Below, piece by piece: positions 49,646 through 58,250 of a DNA stretch of 64,000 bases (position 1 is its first letter; every line of letters begins with the position of its first letter). This DNA is from Ruoffia sp044336205 (GTDB lineage: Bacteria; Bacillota; Bacilli; Lactobacillales; Aerococcaceae): the NCBI GenBank assembly GCA_044336205.1, contig CP172318.1:1302001-1366000 (forward strand), written 5' to 3'. The notes below the pieces were generated by a model that ran no database searches, was not told where the DNA came from, and worked only from the letters and a program-made list of their open reading frames with translations. The translations under genes and the position numbers were made by a program.

Positions 49646-50248
49646 CTAAAATGGTTTTTTACGTGCCATAGCACCTGTACGATTGGCTAATTGCTCGCCA
49701 TAATTCTGTTGTAACTGTACATTGGTATTTCCACCCGAATATCTTGGTTCTTTCTGACGGAGTGCTTTCTGGACTCCTTGAGACACCGATTCGTCATATT
49801 TATCCTTAAATATTCGAACATTCTCTAGTGATTTATCAATATCACCCTTGACCGCTAACCACGGTGCAAAATCAACCGGAATTTCTTCTTTGAGTAGGTC
49901 TGCTGAAACATCATTCACTAGCTTTTGGTATTCAAAGTCTGCTCTTTCCTTTTCGAACTGTGCACGCTCATCGTCCAATTCTCGTTTTTTGCGTTCTTCT
50001 TCGGTCAATTTGCTGTAATCTTTTTCACGATTTAACGCTTCTTGAACTGCTTCATCGATCGCTTTTTGATGTTTCTTTTGTTGATTTGATAGTGCGGTTT
50101 GAACCGCTTTACCGATATGCGAATCTAATTCAGATTGTGACTCAATTGGTTTAAATTCATTTTCTGTTTTAATTTCAGTCTCTTCGGTTTTCTCGGTTTC
50201 TTCTGCAAATAGTTGCAAATTCATTTTCAACGGTAATCTTTTATCCAT
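49646..50248 (-). CDS. Scaffold protein (DUF4355)
   Basis: 200 residues: short N-terminus PLKMNLQLFAEETEKTEETE, a long charged coiled coil (SNQQKKHQKAIDEAVQEALN and RKKRELDDERAQFEKERADF), and a C-terminal KKPF. This is the DUF4355 scaffold family of Gram-positive siphophages. It guides capsid assembly and is removed before packaging. Between a 275-base gap and the decoration gene. Confidence 0.85.
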   Translation of the reverse strand: MDKRLPLKMNLQLFAEETEKTEETEIKTENEFKPIESQSELDSHIGKAVQTALSNQQKKHQKAIDEAVQEALNREKDYSKLTEEERKKRELDDERAQFEKERADFEYQKLVNDVSADLLKEEIPVDFAPWLAVKGDIDKSLENVRIFKDKYDESVSQGVQKALRQKEPRYSGGNTNVQLQQNYGEQLANRTGAMARKKPF

Positions 50249-50523
50249 GTTTACACTCCTCTGCCCACATCAGTTTTAAATCAACTGAAATTCAAATAAG
50301 CCCAAAATCCACATCCGTCGATGTGTCATGAGTGCTTGTTCATTTCAATTATTTTTAACCCCGATTAGTGCATTTAATTTTATTTTCCAGTTTAACGTCG
50401 TGGTGGACGTGGTAACTAAAATAAACTCATTTGCTTACCAATCTCATCGGACCGCCTACACTAAGCATATGGATCACCTAGTCCTTTAAGTTTTCATTAG
50501 TTTCAAGAATAGGCTCACCTCCT
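50249..50523 (-). other. 275-base non-coding gap inside the head operon
   Basis: No ORF longer than 13 codons follows the SD-like AGAGGAGGTGA at the left of the head morphogenesis stop. Potential folds on the minus strand: GCTTA...TAAGC enclosing CCGAT-GAG-ATTGG; ACGTC-CACCAC-GACGT; CACATC-GACG-GATGTG. Such a gap is unusual in a compact structural operon. It may be a regulatory RNA element or the remains of a lost gene. Confidence 0.4.
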
Positions 50524-51513
50524 CTACGATACAAATTCAAACTCAACGTTTAATTCTTCTTCAAGCGGTATGATTGTCGACCTGCAATTAAAATGTAATG
50601 GTGGTAAATTGATTCCGACCTTGGCATCTTTTAACAAGTAAACTTTCTTCTTTTTATTTTCTTCGATGCATCGGTCCGATGTTCGTTCGTCCATATTGAC
50701 CAAAATGGTGTACTTGGTAAGTCCTGCATCAATGTACCTTTGTACAACTGAATTATTTACGACCATACTCCCGTCTGTGCGGAGTAGTGTTTCAGCACGA
50801 TATTTAGCCACGTTGTAACGATTTTTAATTTCCCTTGCCATTTCTCGAGGATTTAAACCTTTCACAAATCCATTGGTTAAGGTTTTCTTTAAATCTTTGG
50901 CAAGGTTATCGACGTTCCCCCACAGTTGTAGTGAGTAGTTATATCCGTTGTAAGGTGTTTTAATTAATTGTTCCAGCGCAGGACGGTTTAGTGTACTCGT
51001 GCTTCTCCCACCCATAATCTTGCGATAGGAGTGAGTTGCCACTTGCTTTAGATGGTCTGCAAATGTCACTTCGACCGTTCGTCTTAAAAGGCCTAGTTGA
51101 TAAGTGATATCTAACTCTAATGATTCTAATCGTGTGACTCTTGCTGACCTGTACTGTTCATTGAGTCGCTTGAGTAGTTCAGGGTCTTTGTCGTCTTCTG
51201 CTTGTTTAAAATATTTATTCGCATTAGCTCGGTAGTCTGACAAGTCTTCCCCTCGCAAACGTTGTTTGGCCTCTTGCAAGGTAATCTCATTTTCATCTGC
51301 ATACTTTTGATAGAAATTAAAAATTTCTTTCTGTATTTGCAAAGCTTGGTCTGAATACAATTCTTCCAGCTCTTTAAAATACTCCACATCTCTTTGGTCT
51401 ACATACCTAAAGATATCATCGATGCGGTCTGACCAATACTTATCATGACTTTTATTTTGTCGCTTAAAATCAAGCCGTATCGCTCGTTTCTGCGCTTTGG
51501 TCATCTTCGCCAT
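50524..51513 (-). CDS. Head morphogenesis (minor capsid, SPP1 gp7/Mu F-like) protein
   Basis: 329 residues. A helical N-terminal half (DKYWSDRIDDIFRYVDQRDV), then PREMAREIKNRYNVAKYRAE and LLRTDGSMVVNNSVVQRY, the MuF-like core, and a C-terminal TIPLEEELNVEFEFVS. Cysteine/histidine motif at SDRCIEE/HFNCRSTII. It is packaged with the portal. Its ATG overlaps the end of the portal gene by 44 bases. Confidence 0.88.
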   Translation of the reverse strand: MAKMTKAQKRAIRLDFKRQNKSHDKYWSDRIDDIFRYVDQRDVEYFKELEELYSDQALQIQKEIFNFYQKYADENEITLQEAKQRLRGEDLSDYRANANKYFKQAEDDKDPELLKRLNEQYRSARVTRLESLELDITYQLGLLRRTVEVTFADHLKQVATHSYRKIMGGRSTSTLNRPALEQLIKTPYNGYNYSLQLWGNVDNLAKDLKKTLTNGFVKGLNPREMAREIKNRYNVAKYRAETLLRTDGSMVVNNSVVQRYIDAGLTKYTILVNMDERTSDRCIEENKKKKVYLLKDAKVGINLPPLHFNCRSTIIPLEEELNVEFEFVS

Positions 51514-52984
51514 CTGTCACCTCGCTTACTAACGGTTCTCGTCGTAGTGGTGGTGTTTCCCCTCGTTCAAATTCAATTCGTTCTAATTCATCTTCTGCGT
51601 CAATGCCTGTTGCTTTAGACAGTTGTTCCAGAACAGTTAAATCAGACGTCATTCCAAACATATTTCTAGCTGTATTAATTACATCTAGCTCTGATAAAGT
51701 TTTGTTCGGTGTGAAAGTGATAGTAAGTTGAGTCGGGTCAAATGATTCCCAACCACTACCTAATGATTCTATATTTACGATTAATTCAATTCGACGAGTC
51801 AATCCTTTTCTAAATAACGATTCAGTCGTCATTCTTTCTTGGTCTAAGCCAAATAGCTTGTACTTCATCGACTCACCCGAACGATTTCCTCCGAATTTTT
51901 CATCCGTCAAGTCCGGCATGTTGGTAAATTTGTGAATATCATTGGCGATTCGGTCTTTATATGCTTCCGTTCCTGCAACGTCATATTGTTTGTATAGATA
52001 CTTGGCATCAATCGTTCCGCTAATACCTCTCTCATGGTCAACCTCGGGCTGCCCTAATATTAATCTGGCCCGCTTCATACCTGCTAGCCATTCTGCTTTC
52101 TCTAACTCTGACATTCCTTCTGGAAATTCCATTCGACCACTGATAAAAAGAATCGCATCTGATAAGTCTTTCATATAATTCGCCGTGTCAGATTGAGCGG
52201 CATCGTATAAATCAAATAAATCTAGCTCGGTTTCGTATGCGCCCATACCAATTAAATTTCGTTTGTACTCGGTGATTTGCACTTCTCCGAATAAATTATC
52301 ACTGCTATCAATTTCATGCAAAGCATTACTTTTCATTTCATACGTTTTAATATTGTGGTCTGTATAAATTTCTACATTGATAGAAGCATCACCAAAAGGG
52401 TTTGTACTGTAGTAGCGTACGCCACACAAGCTATGATCACTCAACGTGTTATCAAAAATCACAAATGTTTCCATCGGATCTAATCGCCTGACTTTGGTCT
52501 TATCATCTTCCGTACGGTATGTGATGTCATAAGCTCGCCCGCATATGGTTAAGTCCCAAATTAAATTACGATGTAGCTCATTGAAGTCATTCGCTCTGGC
52601 GATTTCCTGCAACCCGTCATGGATTTTTTGATTAATGTAATTAATTTGGATAGGATTACCAGCAATATAACCAGAATTAAAAGTTGCAACCGACTTACCA
52701 AAGTTATGGACAGCTCTCGTGTCAGTGGCATCTTGCTCTAGCCGTCTGCTTTCACCTTCTAAAACCGTGTGGTTGTTCCCCTCTGCATAGTCATATAACT
52801 CTCTGATTCGTGGGGCTTGTTTTTCACGGTGGTGGTTAATGAATTTAATTAACTCCTCAAAACCATTCTCTTCTAAAGTCGCAAAGTCATTCGCCCGATA
52901 AACTTCTCTCGATGTTCTATCAAAGCGCAATTTAAGCGTTTTTTGTTCGCCGTTCGAACTGACAAATGTCTCTATATACGCCAA
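51470..52984 (-). CDS. Portal protein (SPP1 gp6 type)
   Basis: About 504 residues. It has YDYAEGNNHTVLEGESRRLE, NFGKSVATFNSGYIAGNPIQ, FKLFGLDQERM-like MKYKLFGLDQERMTTESLFR, and a C-terminal ERGETPPLRREPLVSEV, all SPP1-gp6 portal marks. The dodecameric portal is the DNA channel. I prefer the TTG giving MAYIETF, 8 bases after GGAG, over the earlier TTG, which has no SD. Confidence 0.9.
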   Translation of the reverse strand: MAYIETFVSSNGEQKTLKLRFDRTSREVYRANDFATLEENGFEELIKFINHHREKQAPRIRELYDYAEGNNHTVLEGESRRLEQDATDTRAVHNFGKSVATFNSGYIAGNPIQINYINQKIHDGLQEIARANDFNELHRNLIWDLTICGRAYDITYRTEDDKTKVRRLDPMETFVIFDNTLSDHSLCGVRYYSTNPFGDASINVEIYTDHNIKTYEMKSNALHEIDSSDNLFGEVQITEYKRNLIGMGAYETELDLFDLYDAAQSDTANYMKDLSDAILFISGRMEFPEGMSELEKAEWLAGMKRARLILGQPEVDHERGISGTIDAKYLYKQYDVAGTEAYKDRIANDIHKFTNMPDLTDEKFGGNRSGESMKYKLFGLDQERMTTESLFRKGLTRRIELIVNIESLGSGWESFDPTQLTITFTPNKTLSELDVINTARNMFGMTSDLTVLEQLSKATGIDAEDELERIEFERGETPPLRREPLVSEVTDGEDDQSAETSDTA

Positions 52985-53002
52985 TAGCAACACTCCTTTC
53001 AA

Positions 53003-54300
53003 TTAAAGCAATCCTGATAGGATAGCGTTATAGTTTGATTTGACGGATGAACTCTTAACTGAACGCATATCATCATTAAATGCATATCGAGTTGCATCAA
53101 TAGTGTGATTATCCGCATCTTCCAGTCTTGGTTTTGGATTACCATCACGGTCTACTTGGTAGTCAATGCTTTCAAATTCTCTGGCAATGTTTGGTGTGCG
53201 TTTTGGATCTATACAAATAAAATTCAAATCATCCAACCACTTCTCACCAAACTCCACTGAATCGGGGCCTTTTTTAGCTCCTTTAATCCGTTTAATTCCA
53301 TGCTCATTTTTTAACTCTGCATTAGACTTAGGTTCTGCTGAATCTGATATGATTTCATCAGATTGATAACCCCTTGAATGCAATATCTTGGCCAGCGACC
53401 TATTCGAGATTTTCTGACCGTATATCTCATCCACTGCATAAATGCCATTTTTCTTCTTGTCATAATGCCACCGGACAAAAGCTACAGGGTCTGTTGCATA
53501 ACCATAGTCCAATCCATTTCGGATATTATCGAATGATTGAAATAGGTCATCAGGAATGGTTTCGAATTGTAAATTATCAAACGGTACCACGCCTGAACCA
53601 ATGGCTTCGCCCAAGTACTCCCACCGGTAACGCCATTCACTTTTCTTTTGGTTTCTTCGGCTTCTTCGATAAATTGCTTAGAGATATAAGGGTTATCGAG
53701 ATAAGTCGAGTGATGTACAAATGTATTTTCTGGAACAGTAACGGATTCGTACTTTTTATTCGCCCAGCTTTGCTTTCGTTTTGGTGGGTTATACGAATAA
53801 AAGAATTTATAAAAAAGACCATCATCCAGCTCGCCCCTTAATAGCGAATTGGTAATCGTCTTTACTTCATCCTCTGTTTTAAATTCTGCCAATTCTTCAA
53901 TCCATCCGATAGCAAATGGGAAACGACTATCCTTTAGTGACTTTATTCTTTCTGGTTCTCTAGCACCACGGAATACAATATAATTACCAACCGGTATATA
54001 AGTTAATCGCAAAGGACTTTTATTCACTTTCCACAAGTGCGAAACGCCCTGCTCATAAATCGCCCATTTTAATTGTTCAAACACAGATTGCTCCAAAGTG
54101 TTATCGACTTTACGGATTGCTACTGCATTTACTGCGTATCTCATCAGTAATTGAATAATCACATGGGCAATATCAGATGATTTACCCGACCCACGACCAC
54201 CCTTACAAACGATATGCAAGATTTTATCATCAATAGCAGCACGCCATACGTCATGAAATTTAGGTGGTATCAAATCAGATAATTTAACTAATGTCGTCAA
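53003..54300 (-). pseudogene. Terminase large subunit, split by a -1 frameshift near 53,640
   Basis: The reading frame is in two pieces. N-terminal part (53482-54300): ATPase with Walker A-like CKGGRGSGKSS, FRGAREPERIKSL and Walker B-like AIGWIEEL. C-terminal part (to 53003): nuclease domain with DYGYATDPVAFVRWHYDKKK, DSAEPKSNAELK, DADNHTIDATRYAF. The join is at AAAGAAAAGTGAATGG: one A short, the reading would run from ETKRK into SEWRYRWEYLGEAIG. Either the prophage terminase is broken or the assembly lost a base in an A-run. Confidence 0.88.
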
Positions 54301-54700
54301 CGAAACTCACCTGCCCAATATGTTCGACTTGGTGCTTGTCGCTAGGATATAAATCTTCAAGTTTATTAAGCTCTTGTATGGCACCTAACAAAGCACTAGA
54401 TGTTCCTTGCCTAACATAGCCCTCGTCTTGCTCTTCGATTGATTTAATCGCTTGCTTATATAGCCATTTTAGCTCTTTTACAGCCTCTTCTCGTGTCCAT
54501 AAAGCTTTACCTTTGTGTTCTTCTATTAACTCGTTGTACCTAGCCAAAACCTCATTTTCTTTGAACAGTTTACTCGCTTTGTTGTCAACCGTTTCAGGCT
54601 TCCACTTTTTACTATTAGGAAATGCCTCATAATAAGCTTGTCTTTGGGATAGTCCAGCGACCAACCCTTGTACATATTTTTCTTGCTTCGGAGTCAGCAT
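54284..54700 (-). CDS. Terminase small subunit
   Basis: 138 residues: MLTPKQEKYVQGLVAGLSQR, QAYYEAFPNSKKWKPETVDN, KASKLFKENEVLARY, an N-terminal HTH as in SPP1-like TerS, and an acidic C-terminus (SFVDDIS). The ATG with AAAGGTGG upstream is chosen; the earlier in-frame ATG adds 14 unrelated residues. Ends overlapping the large subunit start by 17 bases. Confidence 0.88.
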   Translation of the reverse strand: MLTPKQEKYVQGLVAGLSQRQAYYEAFPNSKKWKPETVDNKASKLFKENEVLARYNELIEEHKGKALWTREEAVKELKWLYKQAIKSIEEQDEGYVRQGTSSALLGAIQELNKLEDLYPSDKHQVEHIGQVSFVDDIS

Positions 54701-54718
54701 ACTGAACCACCACCTTTC

Positions 54719-54752
54719 TTCATAATAAAAAAGCCACCCCATTCAGATGACT
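54719..54752 (-). terminator. Hairpin with T-run upstream of the terminase operon
   Basis: On the minus strand AGTCATC pairs (with G-U) with GGGTGGCT and is followed by TTTTTTATT. It lies about 20 bases before the terminase small subunit start, thus between the late regulator and the late operon. Confidence 0.55.
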
Positions 54753-54787
54753 TTTCGACGATAAAACAGTATTAATTTATTCGAGCT

Positions 54788-54963
54788 TTATTCGCTCAAA
54801 ACATTAACTCAGCGCACGGAGTCGTCTAGCGCTCTTTAATACCGTGATAAGTTAATGTTTTCAACGAATAAGTAAGTAGTCGAACAAACATTTTGTCAGT
54901 AAAAGTTGGTTTTGCGTCGACTACTTACTAATACAGGAGGTGAGATACTTTTTAATATCTCAC
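54788..54963 (-). other. Structured non-coding region: three consecutive inverted repeats
   Basis: (i) TTATTCG...CGAATAA (54788-54794/54865-54871) enclosing AAAACATTAACT/AGTTAATGTTTT (54798-54809/54850-54861) and AGCGC/GCGCT (54811-54815/54829-54833). (ii) AGTAAGTAGTCGA/TCGACTACTTACT (54871-54883/54917-54929), with ACAAA/TTTGT in the loop. (iii) GTGAGATA/TATCTCAC (54940-54947/54956-54963). Together they fill most of the gap between the late regulator and terminase genes, where packaging sites (cos/pac) and late promoters are usually found. Confidence 0.7.
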
Positions 54964-55015
54964 ACTACCATAATAACACTTTTGTTAGGGTCATAAATCC
55001 GAAAATCGTCCGTTT

Positions 55016-55432
55016 TTATTTGTCTAATCCTAAATCATCCGCCACATTCTCAAAGAATTCATCTCTTAACTTGAACGCTTTGCTACGTCCGCACTCTACC
55101 ATCATCTGATTAACTAGCCCACTCATTGTGTATTTAGGGTATCTTGCGATGTAAAGCTCTTTGATAATCGTCTGAGTATCTTCATCAGCCATATGTAGAT
55201 TATGTTCGATAACTCTTTTGTTCCTTTCAAGCGCAGCCAATCGCCTATCTTGGTCAATAGTTATTAACATATTCGTCATACGGTCAGTTTGTCCGTTCGA
55301 TTTGATATCTTCATTGATATCAGACTCTCGGTAAGGATACCTTAATTCTTCTTCCCTTAACTGGATGTGTTTATCGATATTCGGGTAATCTTTTAATATT
55401 TGTTTTACGTAATTAAAAGTACTTCGCTTCAA
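55016..55432 (-). CDS. ArpU/RinA-type late transcription regulator
   Basis: 138 residues, helical. FNYVKQILKDYPNIDKHIQL, RRLAALERNKRVIEHNLHMA and an HTH-like KELYIARYPKYTMSGLVNQM match the ArpU/RinA family found just before terminase genes in Gram-positive phages. Such proteins activate the late operon. The structured gap and terminator directly downstream could be its target. Confidence 0.75.
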   Translation of the reverse strand: MKRSTFNYVKQILKDYPNIDKHIQLREEELRYPYRESDINEDIKSNGQTDRMTNMLITIDQDRRLAALERNKRVIEHNLHMADEDTQTIIKELYIARYPKYTMSGLVNQMMVECGRSKAFKLRDEFFENVADDLGLDK

Positions 55433-55442
55433 ACTATCGCTC

Positions 55443-55637
55443 CTAATCTAAATTAGTGTAGTAATTCTGTGTGATGGTGTCGTCATCCTTTAAAATTAAT
55501 TGACTTGCTAACTCTTCCAATTCATCTTTAGTCAACACAATATTTACTCCACCGCAATCAATCATCGTTTCTAATGATTCCGTGTGATAGCCTTTGACCT
55601 TGTATATTTCTTTCATGAGTTCTTTCCAAGTCATCAT
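55443..55637 (-). CDS. Hypothetical small phage protein
   Basis: 64 residues, ATG preceded by GGAGGTGGA. Acidic/hydrophobic: MMTWKELMKEIYKVKGYHTE, CGGVNIVLTKDELEELASQL. Not recognised. Close to the ArpU-like gene, so co-transcribed. Confidence 0.55.
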   Translation of the reverse strand: MMTWKELMKEIYKVKGYHTESLETMIDCGGVNIVLTKDELEELASQLILKDDDTITQNYYTNLD

Positions 55638-55688
55638 TCCACCTCCACAATAATATCCGAATACTCACGAGTCTCGTGTCACTCTCTC

Positions 55689-55958
55689 CTATCGCCTGTA
55701 ATCATCTTTTTTCAAATCGTCAAAACCGCTATTAATATCTTGGATATATTCTTTCAATGTGCTTTCTTCCCCATTATTTCGAACAATTTCATAATTAACC
55801 GCCCTTAGTGCGTGTGCAAGCTGTCCATAATACCCTAGTTTCTTTTCACGCTGGTTAATTATTCCGTCTTCGTCTTGGACTTCATAAACTTCAATTAAAT
55901 CATATCCAAAAGGATTTACCTTGAGATAATACTTGTCGTTTACTATGACTTTCTTCAC
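55689..55958 (-). CDS. Hypothetical phage protein
   Basis: 89 residues from a GTG start next to the upstream stop. VNDKYYLKVNPFGYDLIEVY, then a Lys/Arg-rich middle and an acidic end (SGFDDLKKDDYRR). Not recognised. Early-region small gene. Confidence 0.55.
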   Translation of the reverse strand: MKKVIVNDKYYLKVNPFGYDLIEVYEVQDEDGIINQREKKLGYYGQLAHALRAVNYEIVRNNGEESTLKEYIQDINSGFDDLKKDDYRR

Positions 55959-56237
55959 CTAATCCACTATCCTCTCCATATAATTTTGAGTCTTCGGGTT
56001 ATACCACACTTCATATCTATGTGGTTCCACATCATCCCCCACTTTCGTCTGATAGACAATTTGCGGTGTTTCTCTGCTGACGATATTCACTTGATAAATC
56101 GGATCACGTCTAAAGTTGCTTAGAATGTCAGGCACTGCGTTGTATTCATTGAGCGCATGAAATACCAAGAATACCATCGCGCAAGCTGTTGCCGTGATGC
56201 CTATCAGCATAAACATAGTTTTTAGATTTTCTTTCAT
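55959..56237 (-). CDS. Small membrane protein
   Basis: 92 residues with one N-terminal helix (MFMLIGITATACAMVFLVFH) and an extracytoplasmic C-terminus (YQVNIVSRETPQIVYQTKVG). The start has GAGGAGGGAAGA. The first 92 bases overlap the end of the neighbouring gene in another frame. Function unknown. Confidence 0.55.
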   Translation of the reverse strand: MKENLKTMFMLIGITATACAMVFLVFHALNEYNAVPDILSNFRRDPIYQVNIVSRETPQIVYQTKVGDDVEPHRYEVWYNPKTQNYMERIVD

Positions 56238-56409
56238 TCTTCCCTCCTCGGCCCTGACCGTGGTTTAATTGCGAGTCCACATAATCCCTATGCCAATCTT
56301 CATCCGCTGTCGGTTTTCCCTGCGCTACTCGAACTAAATCAATTGCCATCAACAATAGCAAACTAAGGGTAGCCAGCGGCAACATGATAATTACTTCAAG
56401 GTTTTTCAT
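56146..56409 (-). CDS. Small protein with N-terminal membrane helix (overlaps next gene)
   Basis: 87 residues: MKNLEVIIMLPLATLSLLLL, MAIDLVRVAQGKPTADE, a basic HGQGRGGKNERKSKNY part. AAGGTGG precedes the start. The last 92 bases overlap the following gene in another frame, an unusually long overlap, so one of the two could be non-coding or truncated. Confidence 0.5.
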   Translation of the reverse strand: MKNLEVIIMLPLATLSLLLLMAIDLVRVAQGKPTADEDWHRDYVDSQLNHGQGRGGKNERKSKNYVYADRHHGNSLRDGILGISCAQ

Positions 56410-56464
56410 GAACCAACCACCTTAACATCAAAACAATACCAACGAATGACAATAGTAGTTTCAT
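56396..56464 (-). CDS. 22-residue membrane peptide
   Basis: ATG (56462-56464) with GGAGGTAATGG 3 bases upstream. MKLLLSFVGIVLMLRWLVHE then KP and TGA at 56396-56398. One hydrophobic helix. Overlaps the next gene by 14 bases. Below usual length cut-offs; likely real because of the strong SD and coupling. Confidence 0.5.
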   Translation of the reverse strand: MKLLLSFVGIVLMLRWLVHEKP

Positions 56465-56509
56465 TCCATTACCTCCAATTCGTCAACTCGAGTAAATAAC
56501 TGGATAATT

Positions 56510-56785
56510 TCATTCAAGTTTACCCTCCAAACTATCAATCATATATTCAATCATTCGCTGCGCCTTCTTTAAATCTTCTAATCCGTTTTTATCGGGCGCT
56601 CGTAAAATGTATTTAATGGCGTCTTTAGCATCGCTCGATACTATCCCTCCATACTTGCTATACTTAGGGACAAAGTTCTCCATAACCTCACGGACTTCTA
56701 GCCCTTTTAACCCTTGGTAATGACTAGGATGGTTAACCATGTCTACATTTTTACCATCTAAATCAATATAATTTCTATCGTGCAT
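56510..56785 (-). CDS. DUF3310-like (SaV-type) phage protein
   Basis: 91 residues from the ATG after GAGGAG. VDMVNHPSHYQGLKGLEVRE is the DUF3310 signature; continues AKDAIKYILRAPDKNGLEDL and KAQRMIEYMIDSLEGKLE. Such nucleotide-kinase-like small proteins occur widely in phage early regions. Its start overlaps the stop of the XRE gene. Confidence 0.8.
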   Translation of the reverse strand: MHDRNYIDLDGKNVDMVNHPSHYQGLKGLEVREVMENFVPKYSKYGGIVSSDAKDAIKYILRAPDKNGLEDLKKAQRMIEYMIDSLEGKLE

Positions 56786-56786
56786 T

Positions 56787-57152
56787 TCACAAATTCTCCT
56801 CTCGAAATTCATTCACATCAATTTTAAAAAAGTCAGCTAATAAAAATGCGGTCTTTAAATTAATGTTCTTCGTTTCTCCACGGATGATATTGCCTAAAGT
56901 CCCATGACCAATTCCTGAGAATTGTGTAATTTTATTCAGGGATAACCCGCTTTCTAAAACCAATTGTTTTATTTTTTGATTGACTGGTAATAATTGTTCT
57001 CTTCGAGGTTGTCGCTTGCGCTTCGAATCTCCTGTGCCAAAAAGTTTTTGCAGCTCGCCTAATTCGCTCTCATTATCTTCATTGAGTTCATCAAGGTCTA
57101 ACAAATACAGCATGCGTTCCCACTCATAAGGATGTGTTCTAATATTCGCCAT
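56787..57152 (-). CDS. XRE-family HTH protein
   Basis: 121 residues. The basic linker RKRQPRREQLLPVNQ precedes a classic HTH_3: LVLESGLSLNKITQFSGIGHGTLGNIIRGETKNINLKTAFLLADFF. The first 14 bases overlap the NrdH gene. Could regulate the early region, but is not the cI-like repressor expected past the window end. Confidence 0.8.
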   Translation of the reverse strand: MANIRTHPYEWERMLYLLDLDELNEDNESELGELQKLFGTGDSKRKRQPRREQLLPVNQKIKQLVLESGLSLNKITQFSGIGHGTLGNIIRGETKNINLKTAFLLADFFKIDVNEFREENL

Positions 57153-57378
57153 GGTTCACCAACTCATCCAAGCGATCAGGTCTAAATCCTGCCCACGCAT
57201 TATCAAAAGTACCTACTCTCACAACGGGCACAGATTTAAATTTGTGAAATTCCAACTCTGCCAAAGCTTGTTCGTCTTGCGTAACATCAATCTCTTCGTA
57301 TTTAATTCCATGTTCTTCCAAGTGTTTCTTCGTAAACGTGCATTGTACGCAATTTGGTTTTGAATATACTGTAATCAT
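57139..57378 (-). CDS. NrdH-type glutaredoxin
   Basis: 79 residues, thioredoxin fold. Redox CVQC (SKPNCVQCTFTKKHL), EIDVTQDEQALAELEFHKF, SVPVVRVGTFDNAWAGFRPD. NrdH supplies electrons to class Ib ribonucleotide reductase; phages often carry it to boost dNTPs. No nrdE/F genes are in the window. Start overlaps the previous gene by 4 bases. Confidence 0.9.
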   Translation of the reverse strand: MITVYSKPNCVQCTFTKKHLEEHGIKYEEIDVTQDEQALAELEFHKFKSVPVVRVGTFDNAWAGFRPDRLDELVNHGEY

Positions 57379-57878
57379 TTAATTTCCTCCCAATATTTTT
57401 TAGGTAAATCTGGCAATAAATCTTTTATCTGCTGCTCCATGAAGATGAAATCATCACTCTCTTTAATACCGCTCCCAACCCACCTTGAGGTTCTAAGTTC
57501 TTCATCATATCGATAGTAGTAAGTAGTTTCCGTAAAAGGCACTCTCACATTGTATTTAGCTTCTTCCTCAACCTCATATCCATTCACACTTGCGTTCAGT
57601 AATGTATCGAGGTTGTTTTTATCAAAGACCCATTCATATACGTCTACTGGATTTTCTTCAAGACACATATTCCACACTTTCTCAAATGTGCTAATCGTTC
57701 CACTGTCAGCTTCCAGCCAATCCGCCACGAATTGCGGAATCTTCACCGGTGCATGGGCTTTATCGTATTCCTGAATCACATTTGAATATGCCACACGCAT
57801 CCCACGCCCTACGTCAGTATTTATACTTTCTGCAATTCTTCTCTTTTCCTCTAGCGATTCTCTAAACTCTTTATTCAT
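57375..57878 (-). CDS. DUF1642 family protein
   Basis: 167 residues. VKIPQFVADWLEADSGTIST is the DUF1642 mark; further FEKVWNMCLEENPVDVYEWV and PDLPKKYWEEIK. Common in early regions of Lactobacillales phages; function unknown. Overlaps neighbours by 4-8 bases. Confidence 0.8.
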   Translation of the reverse strand: MNKEFRESLEEKRRIAESINTDVGRGMRVAYSNVIQEYDKAHAPVKIPQFVADWLEADSGTISTFEKVWNMCLEENPVDVYEWVFDKNNLDTLLNASVNGYEVEEEAKYNVRVPFTETTYYYRYDEELRTSRWVGSGIKESDDFIFMEQQIKDLLPDLPKKYWEEIK

Positions 57879-58056
57879 CTCTCTCGATCTCCCTCATATG
57901 CACCACATGATCCAAATTAATCCAACGCTTCATGTATTTATCCCACGCAAAGTGATATTCATCTTTGTTGAATCGCTCTAATGCTTCATCCAAATTGTCA
58001 AATTCAGCCTTGGTTTTAATTCCGTTGCTGAACAGAATCTCATACCTCTTTACCAT
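57871..58056 (-). CDS. Hypothetical phage protein
   Basis: 61 residues: VKRYEILFSNGIKTKAEFDN, LDEALERFNKDEYHFAWDKY, WINLDHVVHMREIERDE. Not recognised; overlaps the 58-residue gene by 17 bases and the DUF1642 gene by 8. Confidence 0.6.
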   Translation of the reverse strand: MVKRYEILFSNGIKTKAEFDNLDEALERFNKDEYHFAWDKYMKRWINLDHVVHMREIERDE

Positions 58057-58216
58057 TGATTCGCTCCTTATTCTTCTCGTAAATATTCGCCAACATTATC
58101 ATGTAACTTAATAACAATTCTGGGCGCATCCTCAAATGCTCCGCTTCTTTGGTGATTTCCAAAACGTCACGAGCATAGGCTGCGTTTAAGTCTGTGATGG
58201 TGGTTGATTTAATCAT
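58040..58216 (-). CDS. 58-residue phage protein (below ORF cut-off)
   Basis: ATG (58214-58216) preceded by AAAGGAGGAAACACA. The frame reads IKSTTITDLNAAYARDVLEI, TKEAEHLRMRPELLLSYMIM, LANIYEKNKERINGKEV then TGA (58040-58042). Helical. Not recognised. Overlaps the next gene by 17 bases, consistent with coupled translation. Confidence 0.65.
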   Translation of the reverse strand: MIKSTTITDLNAAYARDVLEITKEAEHLRMRPELLLSYMIMLANIYEKNKERINGKEV

Positions 58217-58250
58217 TGTGTTTCCTCCTTTGATGGTGTGTAGGTATATG

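Noticed and set aside
50249..50523. Hammerhead ribozyme (CCGATGAG and GAAAC words)
   Set aside because: The core needs CTGANGA with paired arms; CCGATGA breaks it and the order of parts is wrong.
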